NCBI RefSeq assembly: GCF_003833015.1
Contig: NZ_RJLQ01000003.1
Span: 124,001 to 188,000 of the forward strand
Length of the DNA stretch: 64,000 bases
Reading direction: 5' to 3'
Source of the DNA: Clostridium sp. E02
GTDB taxonomy: Bacteria > Bacillota > Clostridia > Lachnospirales > Lachnospiraceae
Shown here: positions 36,087 through 45,646 of the stretch, piece by piece
Position numbering within the stretch: position 1 is the first letter of the stretch
How the letters are laid out: each line of letters begins with the position of its first letter
Program-made: the position numbers and the translations under genes
The notes under the pieces: generated by a model
Database searches by the model: none
What the model saw: only the letters and a program-made list of their open reading frames with translations
Told to the model about the DNA's origin: nothing

Positions 36087-36170
36087 CCTCGTCATAGAAA
36101 ACGGCCAGACTATAACAAGGATCTGCAATCTGCATTTTCATCTGTGCGGTTTCTGTCAGAAGAAACTTCC
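36087..36170 (-). pseudogene. Fragment of a GyrI-domain regulator gene
   Basis: About 84 bp nearly identical to 44016-44099 inside the MerR/GyrI regulator gene further along. Only a handful of bases differ. It codes the stretch around QMKMQIADPCYSLAVFYDEG on the minus strand and has no start, stop or flanking homology. It is a leftover of a duplication or deletion. Confidence 0.8.
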
Positions 36171-36178
36171 TTTTCCTA

Positions 36179-37540
36179 TTAGTTGGATGACCGCTGTTTT
36201 AAATCTTTCATAATTCCATCAAATTCTTTATCAAGGTTATAAAATTGGAGCATCAAAATAATCACTGCATAAATAACAATTGGAATAATGGCAAATGCCA
36301 GTTTTACGGAAAACACGGCACTTGCGGTTTGTGTTGCCGCACCGCCCATATATCCTCCGAAGGAAATAACCCACCCAAGTATGGCAGAACCAAGTCCATT
36401 CCCGATCTTATATCCAAAACTGCAGGCACTGTTAACCAAACCTTCCGTACGGTTTCCAGTTTTCCATTCCCCATAATCAATGGTATCAGATACCATAGCC
36501 CACATGGTTGCTCCCATACAAGCACCACCAATTCCCCTTAATACTCCACATGCCATAATCATACCATAATTGGAAGTGAATAGCATGATGAAGAAACCAA
36601 TGATGGTTAGTACGGCACCTCCAACCATAACATTCCGCTTGCCAAATTTCTTTACAAAAATTGCAATGAAAAACATGGATACAATTTGTGAGATATAGAC
36701 TGCATTTCCGATGGGAGCTACTAAATTCTTATCTCCTAGAACCGTATCGGCAAAATAGACCGTTGCTCCTCCATAAAGTGCCATAGAAACAAAAAGCAAA
36801 GCGAGCATTACCGTAACCATAATCCAATACTTGTTCTGAAACAACGATACAAATCCATCTTTTAAGGGGACTGGTTTCACGGTCTCTCCTTTTCCCATGG
36901 CTGGTTTTACTGTCTCCCTACACCCCCAGAAATTAAAGAAAAATAAGAGTACCGAAATAATACCGAATACACCAAACGTTTTACTCCAAGCTGCTGCATT
37001 GTTTCCGAAATATTCTACAAATTTTAATGTATATGTATTAATAAACAACGATCCTGCGGTTGCCAATAAATTTCTGTAAATACTCAAAACACTTCTTTCA
37101 TAGGGATCCTGAGTCATCAATGCGTTTAATGCGGAATACGGAACATTAATTGCCGTATAGATCACCGTAGAAACTAAATTATAAGTGATGAAAACATAGA
37201 CTAACTTTGCATTCATCGCCCAACTGGTAGGCACTGAGAAAAGTAAAATTCCGGCAATCCCAAAGGGAATGCACATTCTTAAAATCCATGGCCGAGCCTT
37301 CCCATACTTTGAATGGGTTCGGTCCACAATATTTCCCATAATTAAATCACTGACCCCATCAAACACTCTAGAGACCAGCATAATCATACCGACTGCGGCT
37401 GCACTGACACCTGCATAGTCTGTGTAATACAAAAGTAAGAATCCTGTCATTGCAGTATAAATAATGTTACAACCTGCGTCCCCACAACCATATGCCAATC
37501 TCACAAAAATCGATAATCCTTTATTCTTCGTACCGTTCAT
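36179..37540 (-). CDS. GPH family sugar:cation symporter
   Basis: A 453-residue transporter with twelve helices of the glycoside-pentoside-hexuronide family (MFS_2). The family cytoplasmic motif is seen as VFDGVSDLIMGNIVDRTHSK near residue 60. GGAAGGGG precedes the ATG. It lies 27 bp downstream of a GH30 glycosidase and would import the sugar released by it or by a secreted enzyme, together with Na+ or H+. Confidence 0.9.
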   Translation of the reverse strand: MNGTKNKGLSIFVRLAYGCGDAGCNIIYTAMTGFLLLYYTDYAGVSAAAVGMIMLVSRVFDGVSDLIMGNIVDRTHSKYGKARPWILRMCIPFGIAGILLFSVPTSWAMNAKLVYVFITYNLVSTVIYTAINVPYSALNALMTQDPYERSVLSIYRNLLATAGSLFINTYTLKFVEYFGNNAAAWSKTFGVFGIISVLLFFFNFWGCRETVKPAMGKGETVKPVPLKDGFVSLFQNKYWIMVTVMLALLFVSMALYGGATVYFADTVLGDKNLVAPIGNAVYISQIVSMFFIAIFVKKFGKRNVMVGGAVLTIIGFFIMLFTSNYGMIMACGVLRGIGGACMGATMWAMVSDTIDYGEWKTGNRTEGLVNSACSFGYKIGNGLGSAILGWVISFGGYMGGAATQTASAVFSVKLAFAIIPIVIYAVIILMLQFYNLDKEFDGIMKDLKQRSSN

Positions 37541-37567
37541 GTGTAAACCCCTTCCACGATCCCATAA

Positions 37568-38908
37568 TTAATTTACAACAAATGTATTGATTGAGTGTGA
37601 TTCTATCGTTGTAGAAAATTGCTGTCCATTGCATAAAAATGTGAATTTCCGATCCTGATGCATACTATTCATAACCGTTACTACAAACTGTCCATCTGGA
37701 TTTTCAAATACAAGGGCATTTGAAGTCCAGTGTCCTCTTGTCGTTGCTAACCGGGCACCTTTTTTAATAAAATGCGAAAAATGTTTCATTAAGTAGAATT
37801 CTGGCTGCAGAATTAGTTCACCGGTTTCTTCTTTTACCGTAGCTAGTGAATTCTGCGACCACCCCCAACTTGATACACCGCCTTGTAACAACGCCATGTT
37901 CCAGTAAGTATACCGTTCTGCACCATGTCGGAAAAAATACCACATCAGGGTATAGATATACTCCGCTTGCTCCCACTCATTTAAACCATCCCCACACTCG
38001 CTTTCTGTCTGCATAATCCGCATCTCCGGAAAACTGGCTGCTATCTGTTCCAACTGATGCTTTCCCCCCCACTGAACGCCAACCCCAGTCAGGTACTTTC
38101 TTGCATCTGGATCACTTAATATGGTATTGGAAAACTGATCATAGAATTGCTCGTAGGCAGCCCCATAACCCGGCCAACGGTAATCAACAAATGGACCGTT
38201 AATCGTTCCCAACCAGATTTGCGTACCCAGACCACTTTTTTTGATTTGAGGACCAAGATACCCTTTGATAAAATCTCTCATGTCTTCCCCATGCCACAAA
38301 CAAGATGGAAATTTCTGATCTGCCATGGGTTCATTCTGGACATGGACCATATCCACCGGAATCCCCTGTTCCTGATACGCTTCTAAAAACTTCACAAAGT
38401 ATCTGGAATAAGCATCCAATACATTTTCCTCCATGCGGATTCGTCCATAGTTATAAACCTTCTTTGTCTTCATCCAGGTAGGCGGACTCCATGGGGAGGC
38501 AAAAAGCATGAGATCGGAACAATATTTCTGCGCCTCCTTTACATACGGAATCGTGTGTGTTTTGTCACGTTCAATGGAAAAATCTTTTAACTCATAATCT
38601 TCCGGTGTCTCATCAAGACTATACCAGCTAAGGCTGAAATCATTGGCACCGATGGGAACACGCCCCATATTAAAACCACAGCCTTCCTCTCCAAAAAGTT
38701 CTCTTATGAAATTTTCTCTGACCGATGGTTCGGTTTTTTGAAGTGCCTCCCATCCCATTTCATTAAAGCAACCGCCAAAGCCCAAAATTTCCTGTTTTCT
38801 TTCCTTGGTCACTTCCAGATAATCTTCAAAACAAGGACCACCGCAAGACAAATCTTTTATTTGCCAGTAATTATCCTTCTTACTGGTAACTTGCATTATC
38901 TTTACCAT
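37568..38908 (-). CDS. GH30 family glycoside hydrolase
   Basis: A 446-residue enzyme without signal peptide, so cytoplasmic. The GH30 marks are EILGFGGCFNEMG near the N-terminus, FASPWSPPTWMKT, the acid/base Glu in HVQNEP, and the nucleophile Glu in MQTESECG, followed by the beta-sandwich typical of the family. Members are beta-glucosidases, beta-xylosidases or beta-1,6-glucanases. Location next to a GPH symporter suggests it acts on an imported disaccharide or glycoside. Confidence 0.9.
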   Translation of the reverse strand: MVKIMQVTSKKDNYWQIKDLSCGGPCFEDYLEVTKERKQEILGFGGCFNEMGWEALQKTEPSVRENFIRELFGEEGCGFNMGRVPIGANDFSLSWYSLDETPEDYELKDFSIERDKTHTIPYVKEAQKYCSDLMLFASPWSPPTWMKTKKVYNYGRIRMEENVLDAYSRYFVKFLEAYQEQGIPVDMVHVQNEPMADQKFPSCLWHGEDMRDFIKGYLGPQIKKSGLGTQIWLGTINGPFVDYRWPGYGAAYEQFYDQFSNTILSDPDARKYLTGVGVQWGGKHQLEQIAASFPEMRIMQTESECGDGLNEWEQAEYIYTLMWYFFRHGAERYTYWNMALLQGGVSSWGWSQNSLATVKEETGELILQPEFYLMKHFSHFIKKGARLATTRGHWTSNALVFENPDGQFVVTVMNSMHQDRKFTFLCNGQQFSTTIESHSINTFVVN

Positions 38909-39119
38909 AATTAATCCTTTCCTTTGAGTTTATATGTTTTGTATGTTCTATCCCCTTATTGTAAACGATCTCTTACGATCCCATAAGGAGGGAAACAAAC
39001 GAAAAAAAAGGCTTATTTTAACTTTGGGTGTAAGAAATAGATCGCTGCATAAAGAAATAGCGTAGCAGTTAAAAACCACAACGCTATAAAGTCTAATTTA
39101 TTGGAGTCACATCATTTTT

Positions 39120-39956
39120 CTATTTTGATTTTCGGGCTTCTTTTGGGGTGCAACCATACATCTTCTTAAAAATTCGCCGGAACAATTTCGTATTGTAGAG
39201 CCCGTGCCTGACCTGGATATCTTTAACCGGCAGATCTGTGTTTAACAGATCTTTATATACATGCTCCATTCTCACTGTATTTAAATATTCCAAAAACGTG
39301 ATTCCAGTCTGTGCCTTAAAAAATCTTGAAAAATAAACAGGATTAAGACCGATCACTTCCGAAATTCTTCCTAAAGAAAGATCTTCCCGATAGTGCCCCT
39401 GCACGTATTCCATGATGGTTTGCATACGCTGCATGTTTTTTTCAGTCTTTATTTTATTCACTTCGTCCACTTGATAGGAAAAAGAATGAACCAAAATATA
39501 GATCAGTTCAAAGACCAAACTATAGCACCGAAATGGATATCCTTCCACATGAAACTCATAGGCGATCCATAGATCTTTCATTATATCCCGAATCTTATTT
39601 AACTTTGTCACCACTTTTGGATCCTTAGAATCCATATCCAACGAAAATCGATAATGATAGAGATCCGGCATAATTTTTTCCAGAAAGGACATGGGAACCT
39701 GCAGTAAAATAGCCGTATTTCCATCTATACATCTTGTTGAATGGATGCTCATGGGATTTACTATAACAAAATCGTTCTCCTTCATAAATCTCGTTTGATT
39801 ATTATCCTGAAACTCCAAAGTCCCTCGAATAAGATAGACAATCTCAATCCAATTGTGATAATGTTTATTCACGTTGCTTCCTGTATCGATGCTAAAACTC
39901 AATTTTATATTCATGTCCTGATCGGAAACAATAAATTCATGCCTGTATTCTTCCAT
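39120..39956 (-). CDS. AraC family transcriptional regulator of the sugar locus
   Basis: A 278-residue AraC regulator from the ATG at 39956, preceded by AGGGGTG. Residues about 1-150 form a cupin sugar-binding domain (HYHNWIEIVYLIRG). Residues about 175-278 hold two helix-turn-helix units, with the signature ending GCTPKEARK. It lies 211 bp upstream of GH30-GPH on the same strand and is the natural activator of that operon. Confidence 0.9.
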   Translation of the reverse strand: MEEYRHEFIVSDQDMNIKLSFSIDTGSNVNKHYHNWIEIVYLIRGTLEFQDNNQTRFMKENDFVIVNPMSIHSTRCIDGNTAILLQVPMSFLEKIMPDLYHYRFSLDMDSKDPKVVTKLNKIRDIMKDLWIAYEFHVEGYPFRCYSLVFELIYILVHSFSYQVDEVNKIKTEKNMQRMQTIMEYVQGHYREDLSLGRISEVIGLNPVYFSRFFKAQTGITFLEYLNTVRMEHVYKDLLNTDLPVKDIQVRHGLYNTKLFRRIFKKMYGCTPKEARKSK

Positions 39957-40090
39957 ATGTATCACCCCTAATGGTTTTTCACTTCAATATTTTTATTTCA
40001 TAACCACATTATTATATCACTGGGTTATATGTAGTTTACTACTTTCCTCTTATATTATCAAAGAATTTTTTAATTGTTCCTTTTTTTTGC

Positions 40091-40119
40091 TTGACAGTAT
40101 CCAACGTTGGATATATACT
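40091..40119 (+). promoter_or_regulatory. Promoter of the padR-flavoprotein operon
   Basis: TTGACA, 17 bases, TATACT. The whole spacer is occupied by the palindromic operator described separately. Confidence 0.85.
40098..40113. promoter_or_regulatory. PadR operator in the promoter spacer
   Basis: TATCCAACGTTGGATA is a perfect 16-bp palindrome between the -35 and -10 boxes, so a bound dimer would block RNA polymerase. It probably serves autoregulation by the PadR protein encoded just downstream. Confidence 0.8.
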
Positions 40120-40162
40120 GATTCCATCATTTAAAATTGTTTGTTAGATGGAGGGAACATCA

Positions 40163-40765
40163 ATGATTCAACTGCTAATTCTTTACTACCTAAGTTTAAA
40201 ATCAACCCATGGATACGAAATACAAAAATTTATTCAACTTAACCACATGGAAGAGTGGAATAATATTAAATCAGGTTCTATCTACTATGCTATGAATAAG
40301 TTACAGAATGACGGCTTGATTACGTTGGTAAAAACGGAAGGAAACACAGAAAAAAAGAAATTAATTTATTCCATAACCGAAAAAGGGCAAACGTCCTTGC
40401 GGGAAATGGCACTAACAGAGTTAAACAAACCTATAGCAGGGATCATATCTGAAAAATATTTAGTATATCCGATCCTAGCAAACCTAAAAAAAGAGGAAAT
40501 CCTATCTTCGATTAATGGTCATATCTTAGAATTGCAAACTAAAATAAAAGTGATTGATTCATGGGATTATGAAAAGAAGGGTACCGCAACGAATGTGGAA
40601 AAAGCGACCCTTACTCTTATGAAAGAATCTGTAGAAGGTCAAATTAAGTGGCATAACATCCTGGCTGAACATATAGATGAAACAATATCAGCAGTTGACA
40701 AAATAACTCACATGATACAATCAACCGATTTTTCTGAAAGAAACCAGTGTCTAAGCATCGATTAA
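40163..40765 (+). CDS. PadR family transcriptional regulator
   Basis: A 200-residue PadR-type repressor from the ATG at 40163, preceded by GGAGG. Residues 1-80 are the winged helix (HGYEIQKFIQ, SGSIYYAMNKLQNDGLI), and the rest is a coiled-coil dimerisation domain of the VirR_C type. It is first in an operon with an iron-sulfur flavoprotein. A perfect palindrome sits within its own promoter. Ligand unknown; phenolic acids or drugs are typical of the family. Confidence 0.92.
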   Translation: MIQLLILYYLSLKSTHGYEIQKFIQLNHMEEWNNIKSGSIYYAMNKLQNDGLITLVKTEGNTEKKKLIYSITEKGQTSLREMALTELNKPIAGIISEKYLVYPILANLKKEEILSSINGHILELQTKIKVIDSWDYEKKGTATNVEKATLTLMKESVEGQIKWHNILAEHIDETISAVDKITHMIQSTDFSERNQCLSID

Positions 40766-40795
40766 GATGTGGAGATGCAATAGGAGGGGTATCGT

Positions 40796-41605
40796 ATGAA
40801 AGTTGCAGTTATTATGGGCAGTCCAAGGAAAAAAGATAGTTTTCAATTATGCAAACAAATTGAAGAGCAAATAAATAACCATGGAGAACATATCGAATTT
40901 GATTACATTTTTCTAAGCGATCAACATATTGAAGACTGTAAAGGGTGTTGTCTCTGTTTTCAAAAAAGTGAGACTGTCTGTCCTTGCACTGGTGATGATT
41001 TAGACAATGTGAAGCAGCGTCTTTTTTCTGCCGATGGGGTAATTATTTCAAGTCCAGTGTATGCTTATCAAATTACTGGACAACTGAAGCGTTTTATCGA
41101 CCGGATGTCATACCAGTTTCATCGTCAAGTGATGGTAGGAAAACCAGCACTGATTGTTGTCACAACGGATGGAGGGGGAAGCAAGCAGGTTTATAACTAT
41201 TTAAAGATGACATTATCTGGTTGGGGCTTGGATATCGTGGGAAATATTCAGATTATATCTCCTCTGTATTTTGAAAACCGGGTACCGAAAAGCATATTCA
41301 AATATAACAATCATTATTTTGAAAAAAATCATAAAAATCTGATTCTACTCGCAGATAAATATTTTACCCGAATACACACATACCAAAAGAAATCACCTTC
41401 TTATTATGATATTTTTATGTTCAACTGCCTTAGAAGCAAGACTTATACATCCGCTGTAGATCGAACGTATTGGGAAGAAAAAGGGTGGCTAGAAAATAGT
41501 TATTTTTATGATGTCAGACTAAATCCTGTAAAACAGCTCTTTGGAAACGCAATGAGACGCCTCCTACATATGGCAGTATCAAGGTATCTAAAAAAACACG
41601 AATAG
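40796..41605 (+). CDS. NADPH-dependent FMN reductase-like iron-sulfur flavoprotein
   Basis: A 269-residue flavodoxin-fold protein. The FMN phosphate loop is GSPRKKDS near residue 9. A Cys cluster CKGCCLCFQKSETVCPC near residues 48-64 matches the [4Fe-4S] motif of iron-sulfur flavoproteins, and SPVYAYQITG contacts the flavin. The C-terminal ~90 residues form an extra helical region. AGGAGG precedes the ATG, 30 bp after padR. It probably reduces quinones, drugs or oxygen species and is induced when PadR is released. Confidence 0.87.
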   Translation: MKVAVIMGSPRKKDSFQLCKQIEEQINNHGEHIEFDYIFLSDQHIEDCKGCCLCFQKSETVCPCTGDDLDNVKQRLFSADGVIISSPVYAYQITGQLKRFIDRMSYQFHRQVMVGKPALIVVTTDGGGSKQVYNYLKMTLSGWGLDIVGNIQIISPLYFENRVPKSIFKYNNHYFEKNHKNLILLADKYFTRIHTYQKKSPSYYDIFMFNCLRSKTYTSAVDRTYWEEKGWLENSYFYDVRLNPVKQLFGNAMRRLLHMAVSRYLKKHE

Positions 41606-41622
41606 ACCATTCGTGTTTTTTA
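41590..41622 (+). terminator. Terminator of the padR operon
   Basis: AAAAAACACGAA pairs with TTCGTGTTTTTT across a 7-base loop, overlapping the stop codon. Confidence 0.85.
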
Positions 41623-41642
41623 GTATCTCTTTCAAATCTCCT

Positions 41643-43580
41643 TCAGATCTTCCAACTTCCCACTTTGGATTTTGGTGGCAGTGCACCTATGACCACCTTT
41701 TCCCAAGGAGTTCCTATGACCGGATCCAAAATAGCGATTGCCCCATGATCATTCTGGGTTCGTATTAATCTACCGCAGCCTTGTTTTAATTTAATCCCCA
41801 TTTCAGGATAGTCTACTGTCTCATATGGATCCAATCCCTGTTCCTCTGCTTCTTTGCGCTGAACTTCTATGAGAGGATCTCTTACTGGAAAAGGAAGTCT
41901 CCAGACGATTAATAGGGTCAATGCATCCCCTGGTACATCGATCCCTTCCCAAAAGTTTGCTCCTATTAAGATTGAAGTCTCCTCCTCCCGAAACTTTCGT
42001 ACTAAATATCCCCGATCTCCTTTATCTTCCCAAAGGACATCAAACGGCAGCTTATAATCCCCTAGTTTTAATCTAATTTTCCGAACCTCTTCCATTGAAT
42101 TTGTAAGTACAAGAGCTCGCCCACCATTTTGTTTTAGTAAGCGAACTAATGTTTCAATTCTTTGGTTAAAGCTTTCTTTCCTACTCTTTGAGGATTCATT
42201 TAAATAGACAGCCACTTGTTTCTCAAAATCAAACGGACTCCCAACTATCGATTTTGAGGCCTGCTTCACTCCAAGTGTGCGCATGAAATAGTCAAAATTG
42301 CCTTCATTACTTAAAGTGGCCGACGTAAATGAAACAGGGATTCCTTTTTGAAACAAATGCTTGTCTAACCGTTGTCTCATATGCCTTGGAACAACCCAAA
42401 AACTTCCATTTCCTTGATCTACCCAAGAGATGCTCTCTGCCCCCTCTTTCTTACAGAATCCATCCAGAGCTTTTATTGATTTTTCTATTTGTCCTTCATA
42501 AGCTTGAATCTGCGTCAGTGATAACGATTCGATATAGAGCTCCTGCTCAATCTGGAATTCTAATAGGAGGTGATCCAATTTTTTTTGAAATGTTTTTGCT
42601 GCTTTCAATAGATGATCTGTAATCTTTATGGATAAACGATTTGATCCTTCCACGTTTATGAGATGATGGCTCAAATCTGCAAAAAATTCATGGAAAGCAT
42701 GTTCCATTGCAACTGTCGCCGACAAAAAAGAAGTCCTTGCGTCGTGTATTTCTTCTATGGATTGAATTAAATTCTCAATTTCTTCCTGATCGATCTTGTG
42801 ACCTGCCTGCATGGCCGCGGGAAGTAATATCTTATGGCCTTCATCAAAAATAACACCGGAATAACTTGGAAGGACTGGCAATATTCCATTTGCTATGCGT
42901 TCCTTACGGGTCCACAAGTCATAGAAAAATATAGCATGATCTGCAATGATTAGATCCTTTGTGGGGCGATAATACTCTCTTGCTTTTACAAGTTTGCAAA
43001 ATCCACGACTCGCGCACACATCGCAAGCCCTAGACTCATCCCACCCAATCCACTTCCACACCCGGTCGGGTATGGTCGGTATCTCTGAACGTTCTCCATG
43101 TTTTGTTTGATTGATCCAATGCCGAATCTCATCAGACAATGTGCTTATTTCTTTTGTTGCATCATTAACTTTCACATCGCAAATGTATTGATGTGGATCT
43201 TTTGCCATAGGCGCATCAATCTCTAAATCAAGCAGTTTTGATAGCGTCCTAATATCTCCCTCATAACCAGCAAGCTGTTCTTGAAGTGCTGTAGTCGCAC
43301 ACGCAATAACGACTGGTTTTCCACTGAATCGAGCATAAGCGAACGCAGTTAATAGATAGGCAAATGTTTTACCCGTACCAAGACCTGCTTCCGCAAAATG
43401 AACCTCGTGACTGCAAAATGCTTCTGCAAATTGAAACGCAGTATATATTTGTTCCTCTCGAACTTCATATCCGTATTCTGGCAGAATATCATAGAAAACA
43501 TCGCCAATCCATTCCATTAATTTCTCTTTAAATTCATCTTTGTTTTTATATTCAAAGGGTTCTTTTACTCTTTCACGCAT
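41643..43580 (-). CDS. DinG/XPD-type ATP-dependent DNA helicase
   Basis: A 645-residue superfamily 2 helicase. Walker A is AGLGTGKTF near residue 65, the DEAH-like box is FDEGHKI near 245, and motif VI is QGCGRLIRT near 600. Four cysteines between about 147 and 197 (ICDVK and CDVCASRGFCKL) match the FeS cluster of XPD/DinG proteins. The enzyme unwinds DNA 5' to 3' and helps resolve R-loops or replication blocks. It is monocistronic. Start: ATG after AGGAGATAGGG. Confidence 0.9.
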   Translation of the reverse strand: MRERVKEPFEYKNKDEFKEKLMEWIGDVFYDILPEYGYEVREEQIYTAFQFAEAFCSHEVHFAEAGLGTGKTFAYLLTAFAYARFSGKPVVIACATTALQEQLAGYEGDIRTLSKLLDLEIDAPMAKDPHQYICDVKVNDATKEISTLSDEIRHWINQTKHGERSEIPTIPDRVWKWIGWDESRACDVCASRGFCKLVKAREYYRPTKDLIIADHAIFFYDLWTRKERIANGILPVLPSYSGVIFDEGHKILLPAAMQAGHKIDQEEIENLIQSIEEIHDARTSFLSATVAMEHAFHEFFADLSHHLINVEGSNRLSIKITDHLLKAAKTFQKKLDHLLLEFQIEQELYIESLSLTQIQAYEGQIEKSIKALDGFCKKEGAESISWVDQGNGSFWVVPRHMRQRLDKHLFQKGIPVSFTSATLSNEGNFDYFMRTLGVKQASKSIVGSPFDFEKQVAVYLNESSKSRKESFNQRIETLVRLLKQNGGRALVLTNSMEEVRKIRLKLGDYKLPFDVLWEDKGDRGYLVRKFREEETSILIGANFWEGIDVPGDALTLLIVWRLPFPVRDPLIEVQRKEAEEQGLDPYETVDYPEMGIKLKQGCGRLIRTQNDHGAIAILDPVIGTPWEKVVIGALPPKSKVGSWKI

Positions 43581-43674
43581 ATTTCCCTATCTCCTATTGA
43601 GTTTCCTATATTTAATCCAGAATATACAGTATATTTCATTTTGCACTTCTTAGCAAGATCCGAAGTTGCGATTA

Positions 43675-43705
43675 CAGAAAAAACCGCCTGCACATGGCAG
43701 ACGGC
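43675..43705 (-). terminator. Terminator of the MerR-family gene
   Basis: On the minus strand GCCGTCTGC pairs with GCAGGCGGT around a short loop and is followed by TTTTTTC. Confidence 0.75.
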
Positions 43706-43722
43706 TTCTTTTCAAAATAACG

Positions 43723-44541
43723 TTATCTTTTCTTTATCGGGTAACAAACTTCGGTGACCAGATCATCCGGATTCTGGGTTTGTGCAGGACTCACATGATA
43801 AATACAGAACATCGAGCCATTAAATTCATACCCATTGGAATTTACCCAATTCGCAATTGTTTGGTTGACTGCTGTGAGCTGCTCATAACTCCCTTTGTAA
43901 GTCGTGGAAGCAATCTCAACGGCAGGGACGGTTTTAAAAACAACGTTCTCTGTATCATTGTATGTTCCTTGTACGCTCATCTGAATTTCTACGTCCGCAT
44001 CTCTTTCTTTAAAACCCTCGTCATAGAAAACAGCCAGACTATAGCAAGGATCTGCAATCTGCATTTTCATCTGTGCGGTTTCCGTCATAAGAATATTCCA
44101 CAGGATTCCTTCTTGATCGTAGGAGGGAATTATTTTTCTCACACTTGCAACATATCGTTCTGGCATTGTTTTTAAAGATACATCATATTTCATCATTGTT
44201 ACATCCTCTCTTAACCGTTTGATGGTAGTTTCAAGGAGCAGCAATCGGTGTTTTACCTCTTCTGCCTGCACATCAAGTTCCGCTTTTTTTACCACTAAAA
44301 ATTCAGCCAACGCCTTGGGATCATCATAGTTTTCCATAATCGTTCGTATGGTTGCTAAGGCAAATCCCATCTCTTTTAAAGTGGTAATTCTCCCTGCTAT
44401 GGGGAGCTGTTCCTCGCTGTAGTAGCGATAGCTTGTAACATTGTCAATGTTTTTTGGCATCAGAAGACCGATTTCATCGTAATGCCGTAGCATCCGTATA
44501 CTGATCCTTGATAGTTTAGAAAAATCTCCTATTTTTAACAT
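43723..44541 (-). CDS. MerR family regulator with GyrI-like effector domain
   Basis: A 272-residue regulator from the ATG at 44541, after AGGTG. Residues 1-70 are the MerR winged helix (IGDFSKLSRISIRMLRHYDEIGLL), followed by a coiled coil. Residues about 115-272 are a GyrI-like small-molecule domain, as in BltR or TipA-like drug sensors. Part of the GyrI domain is duplicated as a fragment at 36087-36170. It is a single gene with its own terminator; the target is unknown. Confidence 0.9.
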   Translation of the reverse strand: MLKIGDFSKLSRISIRMLRHYDEIGLLMPKNIDNVTSYRYYSEEQLPIAGRITTLKEMGFALATIRTIMENYDDPKALAEFLVVKKAELDVQAEEVKHRLLLLETTIKRLREDVTMMKYDVSLKTMPERYVASVRKIIPSYDQEGILWNILMTETAQMKMQIADPCYSLAVFYDEGFKERDADVEIQMSVQGTYNDTENVVFKTVPAVEIASTTYKGSYEQLTAVNQTIANWVNSNGYEFNGSMFCIYHVSPAQTQNPDDLVTEVCYPIKKR

Positions 44542-44849
44542 GCTTTTCACCTCATATATATGTGGATTACTTGAGCTCATTTATAGTATAAAGTATACCA
44601 TAATGTGAGAGTCAATCTTTATCTTTCGTTTTTTTTAAAATATTTGAACACAACTTGGACAATTGATAAGGATAACGCTGGTTAGAAGTATTCTTCTATA
44701 GACATTCTTTTTACTAAACCAGTTTTTCTGATTACTATTGAAGGAGAATTTGCTGTTACAATTCACTATGGCGCGTTTACGTTACCGATACTCGAATCGT
44801 CCGTCCTTCCTAATCTGAGTGTTTAAGTGATTTGTTGATATGTGTAATC

Positions 44850-45580
44850 ATGACCACCCGTCAAACGGGTGGTTTGTCCTGAGGCTATAAGCCTCTGTTA
44901 CCGGCCAGCGCCTAAAGACGCTGGCTTTCACTTTGTTCAAGCCTTAACGCCCTTGACTCGTCGCAACCCTTAAAAGGGCTTTTGTATTACCGGCTACCCT
45001 TAAAAGGGTCCTCATACTCTTTGACGCTTAATTTATCCATTGCAATATCGTGACTTTCTTGTTCCTGGATATACTTTCTTATAGTTGCCTCGTTAAGACC
45101 GACTGTGCTCACATAATATCCCTCTGCCCAAAAATGTCGGTTTCCAAACTTATACTTTAAGTTTGCGTGCTGATCAAAGATCATAAGCGCACTTTTTCCT
45201 TTGAGATATCCCATAAATTGTGATACACTCAGTTTAGGTGGAATGCTTACAAGCATATGAATATGGTCGGGCATTATATGACCTTCCAATATTTCTACGC
45301 CTTTGTATCCACATAGTTGTTTCAGAATATCTCTAATACTTTCCTTGTACTGGTTGTAAATTATTTTTCTCCTGTACTTTGGTGTGAACACTATGTGATA
45401 CTTGCACATCCATTTGGTATGTGCCAAACTGTTTGCCTTATTGGCCATTAAAATCACCTTTCCTTTCGTTATAAATTGGCTTGAACAACCTTATTATAAC
45501 GGAAAGGTGATTTTTTTGTGTAACAAACACCGCGCAACCGCATAGCGGGTGGTTTATATTTCGCACGCTTCGCGTGCTCA
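44850..45580 (-). mobile_element. IS200/IS605-family element (IS200-like, tnpA only)
   Basis: A compact element with one Y1 transposase gene and no tnpB. Downstream of tnpA are hairpins ACCACCCG/CGGGTGGT (44853-44873), GAGGCT/AGCCTC (44881-44895) and CCAGCG/CGCTGG (44905-44924). Upstream are an imperfect ACCGC/GCGGGT hairpin (45530-45554) and GCACGC/GCGTGC (45563-45577). These subterminal hairpins are what the transposase recognises as single strands. The outer limits are estimates. It lies between two unrelated minus-strand genes. Confidence 0.8.
44987..45448 (-). CDS. tnpA: IS200-type Y1 transposase TnpA
   Basis: A 153-residue HUH single-strand transposase from the ATG at 45448. The two metal-binding His residues are in MPDHIHMLVSIPP, and the catalytic Tyr is in the helix beginning ATIRKYIQEQESHD. 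The N-terminal HIVFTPKYRRK is the family strand. The protein is full length and its catalytic residues look intact, so the element may be active. Confidence 0.94.
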   Translation of the reverse strand: MANKANSLAHTKWMCKYHIVFTPKYRRKIIYNQYKESIRDILKQLCGYKGVEILEGHIMPDHIHMLVSIPPKLSVSQFMGYLKGKSALMIFDQHANLKYKFGNRHFWAEGYYVSTVGLNEATIRKYIQEQESHDIAMDKLSVKEYEDPFKGSR

Positions 45581-45604
45581 ACAGGGTCACGACCCATAAA
45601 GAAA

Positions 45605-45632
45605 AATGCGAAGTGGAAAATCCACTTCGCAA
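45605..45632 (-). terminator. Terminator of the oleate hydratase gene
   Basis: TGCGAAGTGG pairs with CCACTTCGCA, and on the minus strand it is followed by TTTTTCTTT. Confidence 0.85.
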
Positions 45633-45646
45633 TAAAGTCTAACTTT

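Noticed and set aside
44580-44850. Possible gene between the MerR regulator and the IS200 element.
   Set aside because: No open frame with a ribosome site; only AT-rich sequence and the hairpins of the IS200 end.
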